The notes beneath the pieces are model-generated. The model saw only the letters and a list, made by a program, of their open reading frames with translations. It did not search any database and had not been told where the DNA came from. Positions 33,528 through 42,306 of a stretch of 64,000 nucleotides of DNA are shown here, piece after piece. How positions within the stretch are numbered: the first letter of the stretch is position 1; each line of letters opens with the position of its first letter. The position numbers and the translations under genes are program-made. The DNA is taken from assembly GCA_965200685.1 (NCBI GenBank), contig OZ241379.1, positions 2,976,001 through 3,040,000 of the forward strand. The letters run 5' to 3'. This DNA comes from Bin5 sp965200685 (lineage in GTDB: Bacteria; Chloroflexota; Anaerolineae; Caldilineales; Caldilineaceae).

Positions 33528-36518
33528 TTACTGGCCACCGGTGTTTACGGCTGGCAGATAAATTTGCAGAGGTTTGTTGGTCGGCGTAGGCGTGGGGGTA
33601 GCTGTAGGCGTAAGTGTAGGCGTGGGGGTAGGTGTCGGGGTAGCTGTAGGCGTAAGTGTAGACGTGGGGGTACGTGTCGGGGTAGCTGTAGGCGTAGGTG
33701 TAGGCATGGAGGTAGGTGTCAGGGTTGCTATCGGCTGACCGTTTCCGCCTCCTAGCGGTACATGGCTGAGCGTCACCACATCGAGTAGGACTTTTGTGCG
33801 CCGGTTGGGTGAGGTTTCATAGACATTGAAGATGAGGGTGATCTCCCTGCCCGCAAATCGGCTCATATCCAACGAATGGTACTTCCAATTGCTGCTACTG
33901 TGTTGAGTCAAGAGGTAAACTGCCGGCTGGCCGTCTTCCACGGCAATGACCTCGAATTTGTCATGGCCCGGCCCGGATTCGCCACTTTCTACGCGATAGG
34001 CAAAGGCAAGGAAGGGACGGCCAGCCGGCACTCGCATCCGTTGGGAAATGGTGCTGTTGCCTCCGGCACTGCCCTCGGCTCCTGGAACGCCGGCATTGGC
34101 CACAAATTTGCTGGCTAGGCGCAGCGCGTGATCAGACGTGCCCTGCTGTTGCTCTACCCGAAGGGTTGAACTGCCGGAACGCTGCCAGCCGGATAGGCCG
34201 CTCTCAAAGTCGCCGTTTGTCACCGAATTGGGGCTTGGGGCAAAGAGTAGCAAAAGGTTTTCGGATGAGCCGAAAGAACGTTCCCGGATGATCAGTTGGT
34301 CGTTGATATAGATATTCCAATTGCCGAGAGGGACAGTCGTAGAGAAGCGGCCATCGTTGTCAGTGACAGTCGTGACCGCGCCGATGCGGACCTTGGCACC
34401 ACTAACGCGCTCGTTGGCGGGGTTGATGACCGTACCAGTCGCCACGCTGTTGACAGCCACGGTGGTTTCTGCCAGCACAGGCCGCCCCTGCATCCGGTAG
34501 CCCAATTTGTCTTGGGCTTGGACGCTGAAACGATAGTGCTGCCCCGCCTCTCCTTGGTAGACTGCGCGGCCCCGCGCGGCCACATTCTCCTTCCATATGC
34601 GCCAAGGGTTGTCATTGACCTGCACCCAGAGGGAGACGGATCTCACGCCAGCCCCCCAGTCCTTCACCTGCCAAGTGACGGGAATGGAGGCCGGGGAATA
34701 GGACGGCAGATTATTCATCGTGGCTGTGGGCGGTAAGGTGTCCTGCTCGACTAGGAGGAACGGCTCGCCGAAGATACCCATGTTGTAGCCATTGTTCTCG
34801 TCAGGCCAGTTGCGATTGGTGGCACCGGGCAGATCGATTTCATAGTAGCCGTTGACCGGTGTCAGGGAGCGTTTGCTGCCATCCATGCGAATGAGATGGG
34901 CCCTGGTCCCCGTGGCCGGAATGCGTCCGGTCTGGGCCTGTGATGTGACCGACCAAGTCAGCAAGCGGCGTTCCTTTGTGCTTGGATGATAGAAAGCGAC
35001 CCGGCGCACCCGGTTGCTGACATCGGCCCAGACGAGATCTGTATTGGTGAAATAGCGGTTGGCCAGCACAAAGGCCGAATGGGCCAGGCGTGGCTCGGCA
35101 TTGGATGGGGAGCAGTAGCTGCTGCTCTCATTTTTGGAGATGCCGAAGCCATCGGGCGAGTTGACAGCCACTACATTCCCGCAATCGTCATGGAGCATAA
35201 AGTGGAAGATCGGGCCGCCACCGGCCAGCCGGGTGTAGGCGATGTTCTGCCAGATGTAGGAGGCCTGCTCGACTGGGGTCGCGCGCCATGGGCTGGGGCA
35301 ATTGGGCCCGGGATAGTCGTCGCAGACAGGCACACCACTTTCAGTAATCCAGACCGGTTTGGCTCCCCAGCCGCGCGCGGTCAAGGCCTTCTGTATTTTT
35401 TGCGTGTACTGATAGCCTAGATAGGAGAGGGAGTAGTGATGGCTGCCGGCAGCGTCAAAGAAACCATTGTAGCGGCCAGCTAGAGGGTCAGCATGCAGAG
35501 CGTTCAGCATGTCATAGAGCCATTGACCATTGGCAAAGTGGGCCAATCCACCGAACACCACATAGGCATTGGCATCGGTAAATTTGATGACGATGTAGGC
35601 GACCTTGAGCAGGCGGGCGAATTCCTGGGGCGTGCCGGACCAGAAGTGGCACAGGTCTGGTTCGTTCCAGACTTCCCAATAACGAATCTGGGTGCCGGCA
35701 CTGCCGCCGGGCATGTAGCGTTTGACCGCCTCGTTGACGTAGCGCGCCCAGGGGTTGTTGGAGTTAATGCTTTTGCCGCTAGCCGCTTCATCGCTGCCAT
35801 CGGTGAAGATCGGCTCCCACAGACGGGAGGGGGGCGGCGGCCCATGCCGGGGATCGCACGCAGCCTGCGCGCGATAATCTGGCCTGTCCAGCGTTGTGCA
35901 TTCGGACCCTGTTTCCCAAGAACCGCAGCCGGTCTCCGGCAGCACATGTCCTAGCTTCAGACGTGTAAATGAGCCGCCAATTGCCCGGGTAAACGGGCTT
36001 CCCCCCCGGTATTGGCGGGGTGTGCCGAGCAGAATCGCCAACGTGTCCAGGCCCTGTGCTTGGTTGTCGCGGATGGCTTTGTCCTGAGCCGACCAGTCGA
36101 ACTGACCACCACTCTTTTCAATACGGTCCCAGTAAAAGGGGAAGCGGTCCATGCGAACACCGGTATTCGCCCCCCGCTGAATGCGCTGCTCACTGCTGGG
36201 ACTCTCCGCAGAGTTGATAAAGGCTAGGCCAAACCCAGAGATGGAGATGGGTGTCCGCGATCTTGGCTGAAAAGACTTGGAAGAGTTGGCAAAGGCTGGG
36301 TCAAACTCAGAGGTAGAGATGGTCTCTGTAACGACAGTAGTCTGTCTAACCGCAGTGGCCAGTGACCAATGGTCTGTAGCCGGTAACTGCAATGGCGAGA
36401 GGAAAGTGAATGATGTGACGTAACTGCTCTCCACTGGTTTTTGCAGAAACAGCACAACTGTTGCAGCAAGAAGAATTGCTCGCAGGACAAATTGAGGATT
36501 TGAAGATACCCGTTGCAT
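33528..36518 (-). CDS. Secreted glycoside-hydrolase-like protein with Thr-Pro linker
   Basis: 996 residues. A signal-like N-terminus (VLRAILLAATVVLFLQ) is followed by a TIM-barrel glycosidase-like domain: FPFYWDRIEKSGGQFDWS, EVWNEPD with Glu286 as likely acid/base and WITESG with Glu393 as likely nucleophile, as in clan A enzymes (GH39-like). Then come Ig-like and carboxypeptidase-regulatory-like parts (VINPANERVSGAKVRIG) and a jelly-roll-like domain (NGDFESGLSGWQRSG). A long TPTPTPT linker ends in IYLPAVNTGGQ. Thr-Pro linkers and YLPxV tails are common in Chloroflexota secreted proteins. AAGGAG precedes the ATG. Substrate unknown. Confidence 0.78.
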   Translation of the reverse strand: MQRVSSNPQFVLRAILLAATVVLFLQKPVESSYVTSFTFLSPLQLPATDHWSLATAVRQTTVVTETISTSEFDPAFANSSKSFQPRSRTPISISGFGLAFINSAESPSSEQRIQRGANTGVRMDRFPFYWDRIEKSGGQFDWSAQDKAIRDNQAQGLDTLAILLGTPRQYRGGSPFTRAIGGSFTRLKLGHVLPETGCGSWETGSECTTLDRPDYRAQAACDPRHGPPPPSRLWEPIFTDGSDEAASGKSINSNNPWARYVNEAVKRYMPGGSAGTQIRYWEVWNEPDLCHFWSGTPQEFARLLKVAYIVIKFTDANAYVVFGGLAHFANGQWLYDMLNALHADPLAGRYNGFFDAAGSHHYSLSYLGYQYTQKIQKALTARGWGAKPVWITESGVPVCDDYPGPNCPSPWRATPVEQASYIWQNIAYTRLAGGGPIFHFMLHDDCGNVVAVNSPDGFGISKNESSSYCSPSNAEPRLAHSAFVLANRYFTNTDLVWADVSNRVRRVAFYHPSTKERRLLTWSVTSQAQTGRIPATGTRAHLIRMDGSKRSLTPVNGYYEIDLPGATNRNWPDENNGYNMGIFGEPFLLVEQDTLPPTATMNNLPSYSPASIPVTWQVKDWGAGVRSVSLWVQVNDNPWRIWKENVAARGRAVYQGEAGQHYRFSVQAQDKLGYRMQGRPVLAETTVAVNSVATGTVINPANERVSGAKVRIGAVTTVTDNDGRFSTTVPLGNWNIYINDQLIIRERSFGSSENLLLLFAPSPNSVTNGDFESGLSGWQRSGSSTLRVEQQQGTSDHALRLASKFVANAGVPGAEGSAGGNSTISQRMRVPAGRPFLAFAYRVESGESGPGHDKFEVIAVEDGQPAVYLLTQHSSSNWKYHSLDMSRFAGREITLIFNVYETSPNRRTKVLLDVVTLSHVPLGGGNGQPIATLTPTSMPTPTPTATPTRTPTSTLTPTATPTPTPTPTLTPTATPTPTPTNKPLQIYLPAVNTGGQ
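33582..33715. repeat. Low-complexity repeat encoding the Thr-Pro linker
   Basis: Imperfect 6- and 12-bp repeats of the GTAGGCGTGGGG type, which on the minus strand encode about 45 residues of alternating Thr, Pro and Ala. Confidence 0.85.
36389..36437. repeat. Imperfect palindromic repeat in the signal-proximal part of the glycosidase gene
   Basis: CAATGGCGAGAG and CTCTCCACTG are imperfect arms around a segment with GTAACTGCTC, preceded by GCAGTGGCCAGTGACC. It falls within codons ~25-60 (SSYVTSFTFLSPLQ region). Confidence 0.5.
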
Positions 36519-36642
36519 TTGTTCTCCTTACTGTGCCGATTGAGACACCCGACACAACATCATAACACCACAAGCCACAGTAGCATAGACAAGTGTACCA
36601 TATGCAGGCAAAGATGTGAATCCTGTAATCTGAGAATCCCGC

Positions 36643-37656
36643 TCAGATTTCACTGAGGGCAACGGTCCGCCTCTCCCGCATTGACAGGTTCGCGGCCAGA
36701 GCCATGACGACCGGGATCCGTCCATCGTTGCCCGTTACCTCCACGTCCCTGTCTTTGAGAATGGCGCGGATGAATGAACGCATCTCTTTGACATAGGTTA
36801 TCCGGTAACGTTCGAGAAAAAAGTAGAGTGGTTTGGGGTACATCACACCGGCATTGGTGCGCCGTATGATTCGGTCCGCGGTGTTGTTCTCGCATGAGAT
36901 CGAGCCGAGGGAGCCGAGAACTTCCACCTGCTGATCATAGCCATAGGGGGCTTGCCGGCAGTTGGTGATGACACACAGCGCACCATTGCGGTAGCGTAGG
37001 GTCACGACCGCGGTGTCGATGTCTCCTGCCTGGCCGATTGCCGGGTCTACATGCACGGCCCCTCTGGCCGCTACCTCTTCCACTTCATCGTCAAGGAGAA
37101 AGCGGGCCATATCGAAATCGTGGATCATCATATCCAAAAAAAGGCCACCGGAGATTTTGATGTAACTGAGGGGTGGCGGTGCCGGGTCTCGGCTGGTAAT
37201 TTGCACTAGATAAGGCGTGCCGATATCGCCATTGCGGATGGCATCCCGCATCCCGCGGAAGTTGGAATCAAAGCGACGGTTAAAGCCAATCTGTAGTTTG
37301 ACGCCTCTCCTTTCGACAGTTCTTAGGGCATTGTCGATGGCAGCTAGATGTAGAGCCACCGGCTTTTCGCAGAAAATATGCTTACCAGTTTGGGCCGCCT
37401 GAACAATGAAATCAGCGTGGGTGTCTGTTGAGGAGCAGATGGCGATGGCGTCAATAGAATCGTCCTGAAAGATCTCGGTCGGGTCATGGGTAGCGTGCGG
37501 GATTGCGAAAGATTGCGCGGTTGTCTGGGCAGCTTCCTTGACGACATCGGCAATGACAACCACCTCTGCCTGCGGAATGTAGCGGGTCAGATTTTCGGCA
37601 TGCACCTGCCCAATCCGCCCGGCACCAATGATACCAAATTTGATTGTCCGACTCAT
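36643..37656 (-). CDS. iolG: Inositol 2-dehydrogenase
   Basis: Oxidises myo-inositol to scyllo-inosose with NAD, first step of inositol catabolism. 337 residues of the Gfo/Idh/MocA family: Rossmann GIIGAGRIGQVHAENL, the conserved EKPV motif (IFCEKPVAL) and catalytic GGLFLDMMIHDFDMARFLL with Asp/His. The overall pattern (GFNRRFDSNF, SRDPAPPPLSYIKISGG) is typical for IolG. First of three dehydrogenases of this family in a row, all on the minus strand in the inositol cluster. Confidence 0.88.
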   Translation of the reverse strand: MSRTIKFGIIGAGRIGQVHAENLTRYIPQAEVVVIADVVKEAAQTTAQSFAIPHATHDPTEIFQDDSIDAIAICSSTDTHADFIVQAAQTGKHIFCEKPVALHLAAIDNALRTVERRGVKLQIGFNRRFDSNFRGMRDAIRNGDIGTPYLVQITSRDPAPPPLSYIKISGGLFLDMMIHDFDMARFLLDDEVEEVAARGAVHVDPAIGQAGDIDTAVVTLRYRNGALCVITNCRQAPYGYDQQVEVLGSLGSISCENNTADRIIRRTNAGVMYPKPLYFFLERYRITYVKEMRSFIRAILKDRDVEVTGNDGRIPVVMALAANLSMRERRTVALSEI

Positions 37657-37674
37657 GGATGTCTCCAGTGATTC

Positions 37675-37696
37675 GTGGCGAGTTACTGCTCGCCAC
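37675..37696. repeat. Palindromic dispersed repeat, intergenic
   Basis: GTGGCGAG (37675-37682), loop TTACTG, CTCGCCAC (37689-37696), perfect 8-bp arms. It lies between iolG and the next dehydrogenase gene. Confidence 0.75.
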
Positions 37697-37701
37697 TGGT
37701 G

Positions 37702-38805
37702 TTATATCTCATCCACCGAGATCCAGCGACATTCCCGCGCACTCAGAGCGGCCGCATCGGTGATACGCTGAACGATTGCCCCATCTGCAAAGCTAGGGCT
37801 GTACGGATGCCCGTTGACAATGGCATTGATCCAGCCCCTTGCCATGTGATCCTCAATGCGAAAGACATCCCGATAGGTGTTGTGGACCGTATCCCGGCGC
37901 ACGCTTCCCCAAATGTGCTCAGGTATCTGTAAGGGCCGGGTCGGGCCCTCGCCTTTGCGCGTGCCCTGGACCTCCTGCCGTTCGTCCCAATCAATGACGC
38001 TGCGGAGCGTACCGCCCGCGCCGTGTAGGTCAAATTCATGACGCTGGCCGAAGGCCGTCTCTTCTGTACAGACAGCAGAAGCGTGGACCGACCCCTGCGC
38101 GCCATTGGCGAACTGGAGCAGAGTGTAGGCCGCGTCTTCTGTACGAGCGTACAGATTGCCATCCGGCCTATGGGTTGGTCTGTCAACGAACTGGCCCCCC
38201 AGCGAGAATACATGGGTGATTTCTCCGAACCACCAGTAGGCCAGATAGAAGAAGTGGGAGGCGATATTGCCCAGCACACCGGTTCCGGCCTTGGCCCGGT
38301 CATAGCGCCAATTGTAGACTGGTTCCCGGGCATAGCCGGTATAGTAGCGCAGATTCAGATGATAGGGCTGACCGATGTAGCCATCGTCGAGTAACGCTTT
38401 GATAAAGCGGTTGGTGGGCATAAATCTGTATGTAAAGGGTGTGCAATGGATGCGGCCCTTTTCTTCAGCTAGGGCCGCCATCTCCGCTGCCTCCCGGTGG
38501 GTTATGCCTAGGGGCTTCTCGCACAGCACATGTAGGTCGGCATGCAGTGCCTGCATGGTGATCGGATAGTGGCTCTCATGGCCGGAGGCGACGATTAGGG
38601 CATCGATTTCAGCACTGCAGATCAGGGCATCGGCATCGGTATATACCTGTGGAATCTGCCAATCGCGGGCAAATGCCTCCGCTCTCTGCCGGTTGCGTCC
38701 ACAGACAGCAACGATGTTTGCCTGTGGATGTGCGACCAACGCCGGCAGATACATGGCATCCGCCCACCAGCTTGTACTCACGATTCCCACACGTATCCTT
38801 GACAT
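37702..38805 (-). CDS. Gfo/Idh/MocA family oxidoreductase
   Basis: NAD(P)-dependent dehydrogenase, 367 residues. Rossmann start RVGIVSTSWWADAMYLPAL, the EKP motif as LCEKPLGIT, and a C-terminal substrate domain with GTGVLGNIASHFFYLAYWWFG. Probably acts on an inositol stereoisomer or a related sugar derivative because of its place between iolG and other iol genes; the exact substrate is unknown. The gap to iolG contains a palindromic repeat. Confidence 0.82.
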   Translation of the reverse strand: MSRIRVGIVSTSWWADAMYLPALVAHPQANIVAVCGRNRQRAEAFARDWQIPQVYTDADALICSAEIDALIVASGHESHYPITMQALHADLHVLCEKPLGITHREAAEMAALAEEKGRIHCTPFTYRFMPTNRFIKALLDDGYIGQPYHLNLRYYTGYAREPVYNWRYDRAKAGTGVLGNIASHFFYLAYWWFGEITHVFSLGGQFVDRPTHRPDGNLYARTEDAAYTLLQFANGAQGSVHASAVCTEETAFGQRHEFDLHGAGGTLRSVIDWDERQEVQGTRKGEGPTRPLQIPEHIWGSVRRDTVHNTYRDVFRIEDHMARGWINAIVNGHPYSPSFADGAIVQRITDAAALSARECRWISVDEI

Positions 38806-38998
38806 ACTTCATCTCCGAACTGCAGTGTTTCCTGGAGAGAGGCGGTACAACCGCAATACTCTCTGGATCAGGATTTACTTATTTCGTATTTTGCAGTGTG
38901 CCTGATGGCAAAAGCAGTAGGCACGCACAAAACATAAGATTTAAGCATGAACAGGCGTAAACCGCAACATCACAGACCACTTCTGTTGCGCGTACTGG

Positions 38999-40198
38999 TC
39001 ACTGATCACAGGCCAGTGTAGTTACATCCTCCCAGGTGTTACTCTTCCAGGAGCGAATCATCGCCTCCTGCACTTCGGCCAGACGTAGGGCATCGGCAAA
39101 GCTAGGCGCACGCTGCCTGCCTTCGGCGATGGACATCAGAAAATTGTAGGCTTCAAGGACCTTCAAGTCCTCATAGCCAAGTCCGATCCCGTCCCCAGGA
39201 TTGAAGTACCCGTGGAAGGGGTAGTTAGGGCCGCCGAGCAGTGTGGTATAGCCATCATGTAGGCCATCAGCGTCTGGGAGATAGAGTTCCAGTTCGTTCA
39301 TACGCTCGAAGTTCCATTTGGCCCCGCCAGCCCTGCCATTGACTTCAAAGGACATCTCGCATTTTGGCCCGAAGATCGCCCGGCATACCTCAAAACTGCC
39401 CTGTACACCGTTCTCAAACTCCACAAGCGTACCCACATAATCCTCATTTTCAACCGGGCCGGTCGGATCCTCTGGCTTGCCCACGGAAAAATGGGTCCCT
39501 TGGCCTGGGACCGGTACAGGGCGTTCTGGGATAAAGGTATGCCGATTGCTCACCAGGCGTTTTATGGGGCCGGCGAGCATATGGGCCATATCAACCACGT
39601 GGGACATGATATCACCGAGCACGCCTAGGCCAGCCTGTGCCTTTTTGAAGCGCCAGGTCAGCATGCCGTAGGGGTTGCTGCCGTACATCGTGAAGAAGCG
39701 TCCCCGATAGTGGGTGAGCGTGCCGAATTTTCCGCTATCTATCAGGTTCTTACAGTGTTGCACCATGGGGGCCCAGCGGTAGTTGAAACCTACGAAACTC
39801 ATCACGCCGGCCTGGCTCGCCAGGCCCTCGATCTCCGCTGTCTCTTGGGGGGTACGGCCCACGGGCTTCTCGCAAAAGATATGCTTGCCGGCGTCGGTAG
39901 CTGCTTGTACCATCTCCTTATGTAGAAAATTGGGCGCGGCAATGTTGACGACCTGCACGTCCGGGTGAGCGATAACATCCTGCCAGACGGTGGTGGCCTC
40001 GGCAAAGCCTAAGGACTCTCTGGCTTCTTCGGCCCTGTGTGCCACATTGTCCGCACAGATCACCAACCGCGCACGTACAGTGTTACCGTGGAAACGGTCA
40101 TTGAGCAGTCGATAGGAGCGGCTATGGACCGTGCCCATCCAACCCATACCAATCACACCGATGCCAATCTCCTGTTTTCCTGTTGAGCCGTTGGTCAT
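38999..40198 (-). CDS. Gfo/Idh/MocA family oxidoreductase
   Basis: NAD(P)-dependent dehydrogenase, 399 residues. Rossmann GVIGMGWMGTVHSRSYRLL, IFCEKPVGRTPQE and the catalytic GLGVLGDIMSHVVDMAHMLAGPI. Sequence and length resemble dehydrogenases near inositol operons that act on scyllo-inositol or other isomers; this is inference from position. The 193-bp gap downstream toward the next oxidoreductase holds parts of the palindromic repeat family and no gene. Confidence 0.82.
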   Translation of the reverse strand: MTNGSTGKQEIGIGVIGMGWMGTVHSRSYRLLNDRFHGNTVRARLVICADNVAHRAEEARESLGFAEATTVWQDVIAHPDVQVVNIAAPNFLHKEMVQAATDAGKHIFCEKPVGRTPQETAEIEGLASQAGVMSFVGFNYRWAPMVQHCKNLIDSGKFGTLTHYRGRFFTMYGSNPYGMLTWRFKKAQAGLGVLGDIMSHVVDMAHMLAGPIKRLVSNRHTFIPERPVPVPGQGTHFSVGKPEDPTGPVENEDYVGTLVEFENGVQGSFEVCRAIFGPKCEMSFEVNGRAGGAKWNFERMNELELYLPDADGLHDGYTTLLGGPNYPFHGYFNPGDGIGLGYEDLKVLEAYNFLMSIAEGRQRAPSFADALRLAEVQEAMIRSWKSNTWEDVTTLACDQ

Positions 40199-40262
40199 GA
40201 GTACCTCATCTGCATAAGCGCAGTTGCCTGTGTGAGGGTACTGGCCCCTGGTTTCAGAGGTG

Positions 40263-41741
40263 TTAAAACTTCCGACTCCAGTCTTGGGGCCAGCGTTCTA
40301 CGACAACTTTCGTTTGGGTGTAAAATTCAATGCCGTGTCGGCTTTGGGCATGGAGATCACCGAAGAAGCTCTCATTCCAGCCGCTGAAGGGGAAAAAGGC
40401 CATCGGCGCGGCCACGCCGATGTTGATACCGATGTTGCCGGCATCTGCCTCATAGCGGAACTGGCGGGCCACCGCGCCGTCGCGAGTGAAGAGGCAGGCC
40501 ATATTTCCATAAGCCCGTTTGTTTACCAGCGCAATCGCATCGTCAATGGTGTCAGCGTGCATCAGGCTGAGGACCGGGCCGAATATCTCTGTGCCAGCGA
40601 GTTGGCTGGCCGGGTTGACCTTTTCCAGAACTGTCGGGAAGACCCAATAGCCGTCGTCGTAGCCGGCCACTGTCTTTTGTCGCCCATCGACCAGCAGGTG
40701 TGCTCCTTCCTGCATGCCGCTTTCGATCAGGCCTTCAATACGCTCTTGGCTTTCACGGGTGATGACAGGACCCATCTCTGTATTGTCGTCTAGGCCGTAG
40801 CCGACTTTGCGACTGGCTGCTAGGTCGGCGATGCCTTCGGTGAACGGGTCTTTGGCCTGGCCCACTGTAATGGCAACAGACACCGCTAGGCAGCGCTGGC
40901 CCGCACAGCCGAAAGCCGAATCCCCCATAATTTGTGTCGTGGTCTCCATGTCTGCGTCTGGCATAATAACTACCGGATTTTTGGCTCCACCTTGGCATTG
41001 GGCGCGCTTACCGTTCGCTGTAGCCCGGCCATAGACGTACTTGGCTACCGGCGTTGAGCCTACGAAACTAACGGCCCGGATGCTGGGATGATCGAGAATG
41101 GCGTTGACCGTATCCGCATCCCCATTGACAAGTTGGATCACGCCCGGCGGGAAGCCGGCCTCTTCGATCAGCGCAAATAGTTTTTGGGTCGTTAGAGGCA
41201 CTTTTTCGCTGGGCTTCAGCAGAAAGCAGTTGCCGGTTGAGACAGCATAAGGGAGAAACCAGAGGGGGATCATGCCTGGGAAGTTGAAAGGTGTAATCGC
41301 GGCTACAACGCCCAAAGGTTGGCGAATCATGTGCTCGTCAATCCCCTGGGCGATGTCCTCGTTGTTCCAGCCCTGCATGAGAGCTGGTGTGCCGCAGGCG
41401 ACCTCCACATTTTCAATGCCGCGCCGCATTTCGCCTACACTCTCGGCATATGTCTTGCCGCATTCGCTGGTAATCATCCGCCCGATTTCCGCCAGATTCT
41501 CCTCAAGCAGCATCTTCAAGCGGAAGAGAGGCTGGATCCGGTCTACGACCGGCGTGCGCCGCCACTCGGCAAAGGCTTTCTGCCCGGCTTGCACGGCCTC
41601 ATCCACCTCCGCGGCCGGGGAAAGGGCCACTGTCGCAATCGCTGCGCCCGTGGCCGGGTTATGCACATCCAGTGCTTGTGTGGAACGACTGCGCCTCCAT
41701 TGGCCGTTGACGTAATTGAACAGTTCCTGTTTTTGTGACAT
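40263..41741 (-). CDS. iolA: CoA-acylating methylmalonate/malonate-semialdehyde dehydrogenase
   Basis: Converts malonate semialdehyde, the end product of the inositol route, to acetyl-CoA (also methylmalonate semialdehyde to propionyl-CoA). 492 residues of the aldehyde dehydrogenase superfamily. The catalytic cysteine is C284 in GCAGQRCLAVSV; PFNFPGMIPLWFLPYAVSTGN and QGGAKNPVVIMPDAD are diagnostic for the MmsA/IolA branch. GGGAGA precedes the ATG. It lies between the dehydrogenases and iolD. Confidence 0.9.
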   Translation of the reverse strand: MSQKQELFNYVNGQWRRSRSTQALDVHNPATGAAIATVALSPAAEVDEAVQAGQKAFAEWRRTPVVDRIQPLFRLKMLLEENLAEIGRMITSECGKTYAESVGEMRRGIENVEVACGTPALMQGWNNEDIAQGIDEHMIRQPLGVVAAITPFNFPGMIPLWFLPYAVSTGNCFLLKPSEKVPLTTQKLFALIEEAGFPPGVIQLVNGDADTVNAILDHPSIRAVSFVGSTPVAKYVYGRATANGKRAQCQGGAKNPVVIMPDADMETTTQIMGDSAFGCAGQRCLAVSVAITVGQAKDPFTEGIADLAASRKVGYGLDDNTEMGPVITRESQERIEGLIESGMQEGAHLLVDGRQKTVAGYDDGYWVFPTVLEKVNPASQLAGTEIFGPVLSLMHADTIDDAIALVNKRAYGNMACLFTRDGAVARQFRYEADAGNIGINIGVAAPMAFFPFSGWNESFFGDLHAQSRHGIEFYTQTKVVVERWPQDWSRKF

Positions 41742-41760
41742 GAGTTGTCTCCCTCATTTA

Positions 41761-42234
41761 TCAGAAGATTTCTTTCAGTGCTATCTGCACACGTAGAGTT
41801 GAATCGACGACCTCGCCGTGACTGAAGACCTGCGGTTCCATATTGGATGTAAAGACAGCTACCTGCTGCAAGGGAGGCTGGACCAGCCATACCGACTGTG
41901 TTCCAAAGGTAAAATAGTGCTCGATCTTCGGAATGAGATCATTGACACTCTGGCTGGGCGAAAGGATTTCGACAGCAGTCAGCGGCGGTTCTGCCACACG
42001 AACCTCATCGTGCAGCCAGTCCGGGCGACGCATGGGATAGACGACGATATCCGGTGTCATGGGCGGCTCTGTCTCTAGGGCCACTTCACTGCCAAGCGTA
42101 AACCGGTCTCCACATGCGATGTGCAAGGCAAAGATCAGATTCGCTTGGACGATCCCATGATTGTAACTCGGCATCGGTTTTCCCCGCTCCTGCTCGTACT
42201 CTTCTACCAGCAGAGCTTCTGGTACGAGTGCCAT
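41761..42234 (-). CDS. Small Uma2-family nuclease-like protein
   Basis: 157 residues from the ATG at 42234. Compact Uma2 domain without the coiled-coil tail seen at 29167-33233: LVEEYEQERGKPMPSYNHGIVQANL, ALETEPPMTPDIVVYP and LTAVEILSPSQSVNDLIPKIEHY, with the acidic PDIVV and VEILSPSQ pair of the family and TQSVWLVQPPLQQV at the end. It sits between iolA and iolD without a link to inositol metabolism, so it probably arrived separately. Confidence 0.8.
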   Translation of the reverse strand: MALVPEALLVEEYEQERGKPMPSYNHGIVQANLIFALHIACGDRFTLGSEVALETEPPMTPDIVVYPMRRPDWLHDEVRVAEPPLTAVEILSPSQSVNDLIPKIEHYFTFGTQSVWLVQPPLQQVAVFTSNMEPQVFSHGEVVDSTLRVQIALKEIF

Positions 42235-42306
42235 AGTCTTTTCTCGTAATCTTACAAGATTAAATCCAAACCCAACCACAGGTTTCGCAATGACTGACCG
42301 CTGCAG

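Noticed and set aside
33582..33715. CRISPR-like or regulatory repeat array
   Set aside because: The repeats are short, have no spacers and encode the Thr-Pro linker of the secreted protein.
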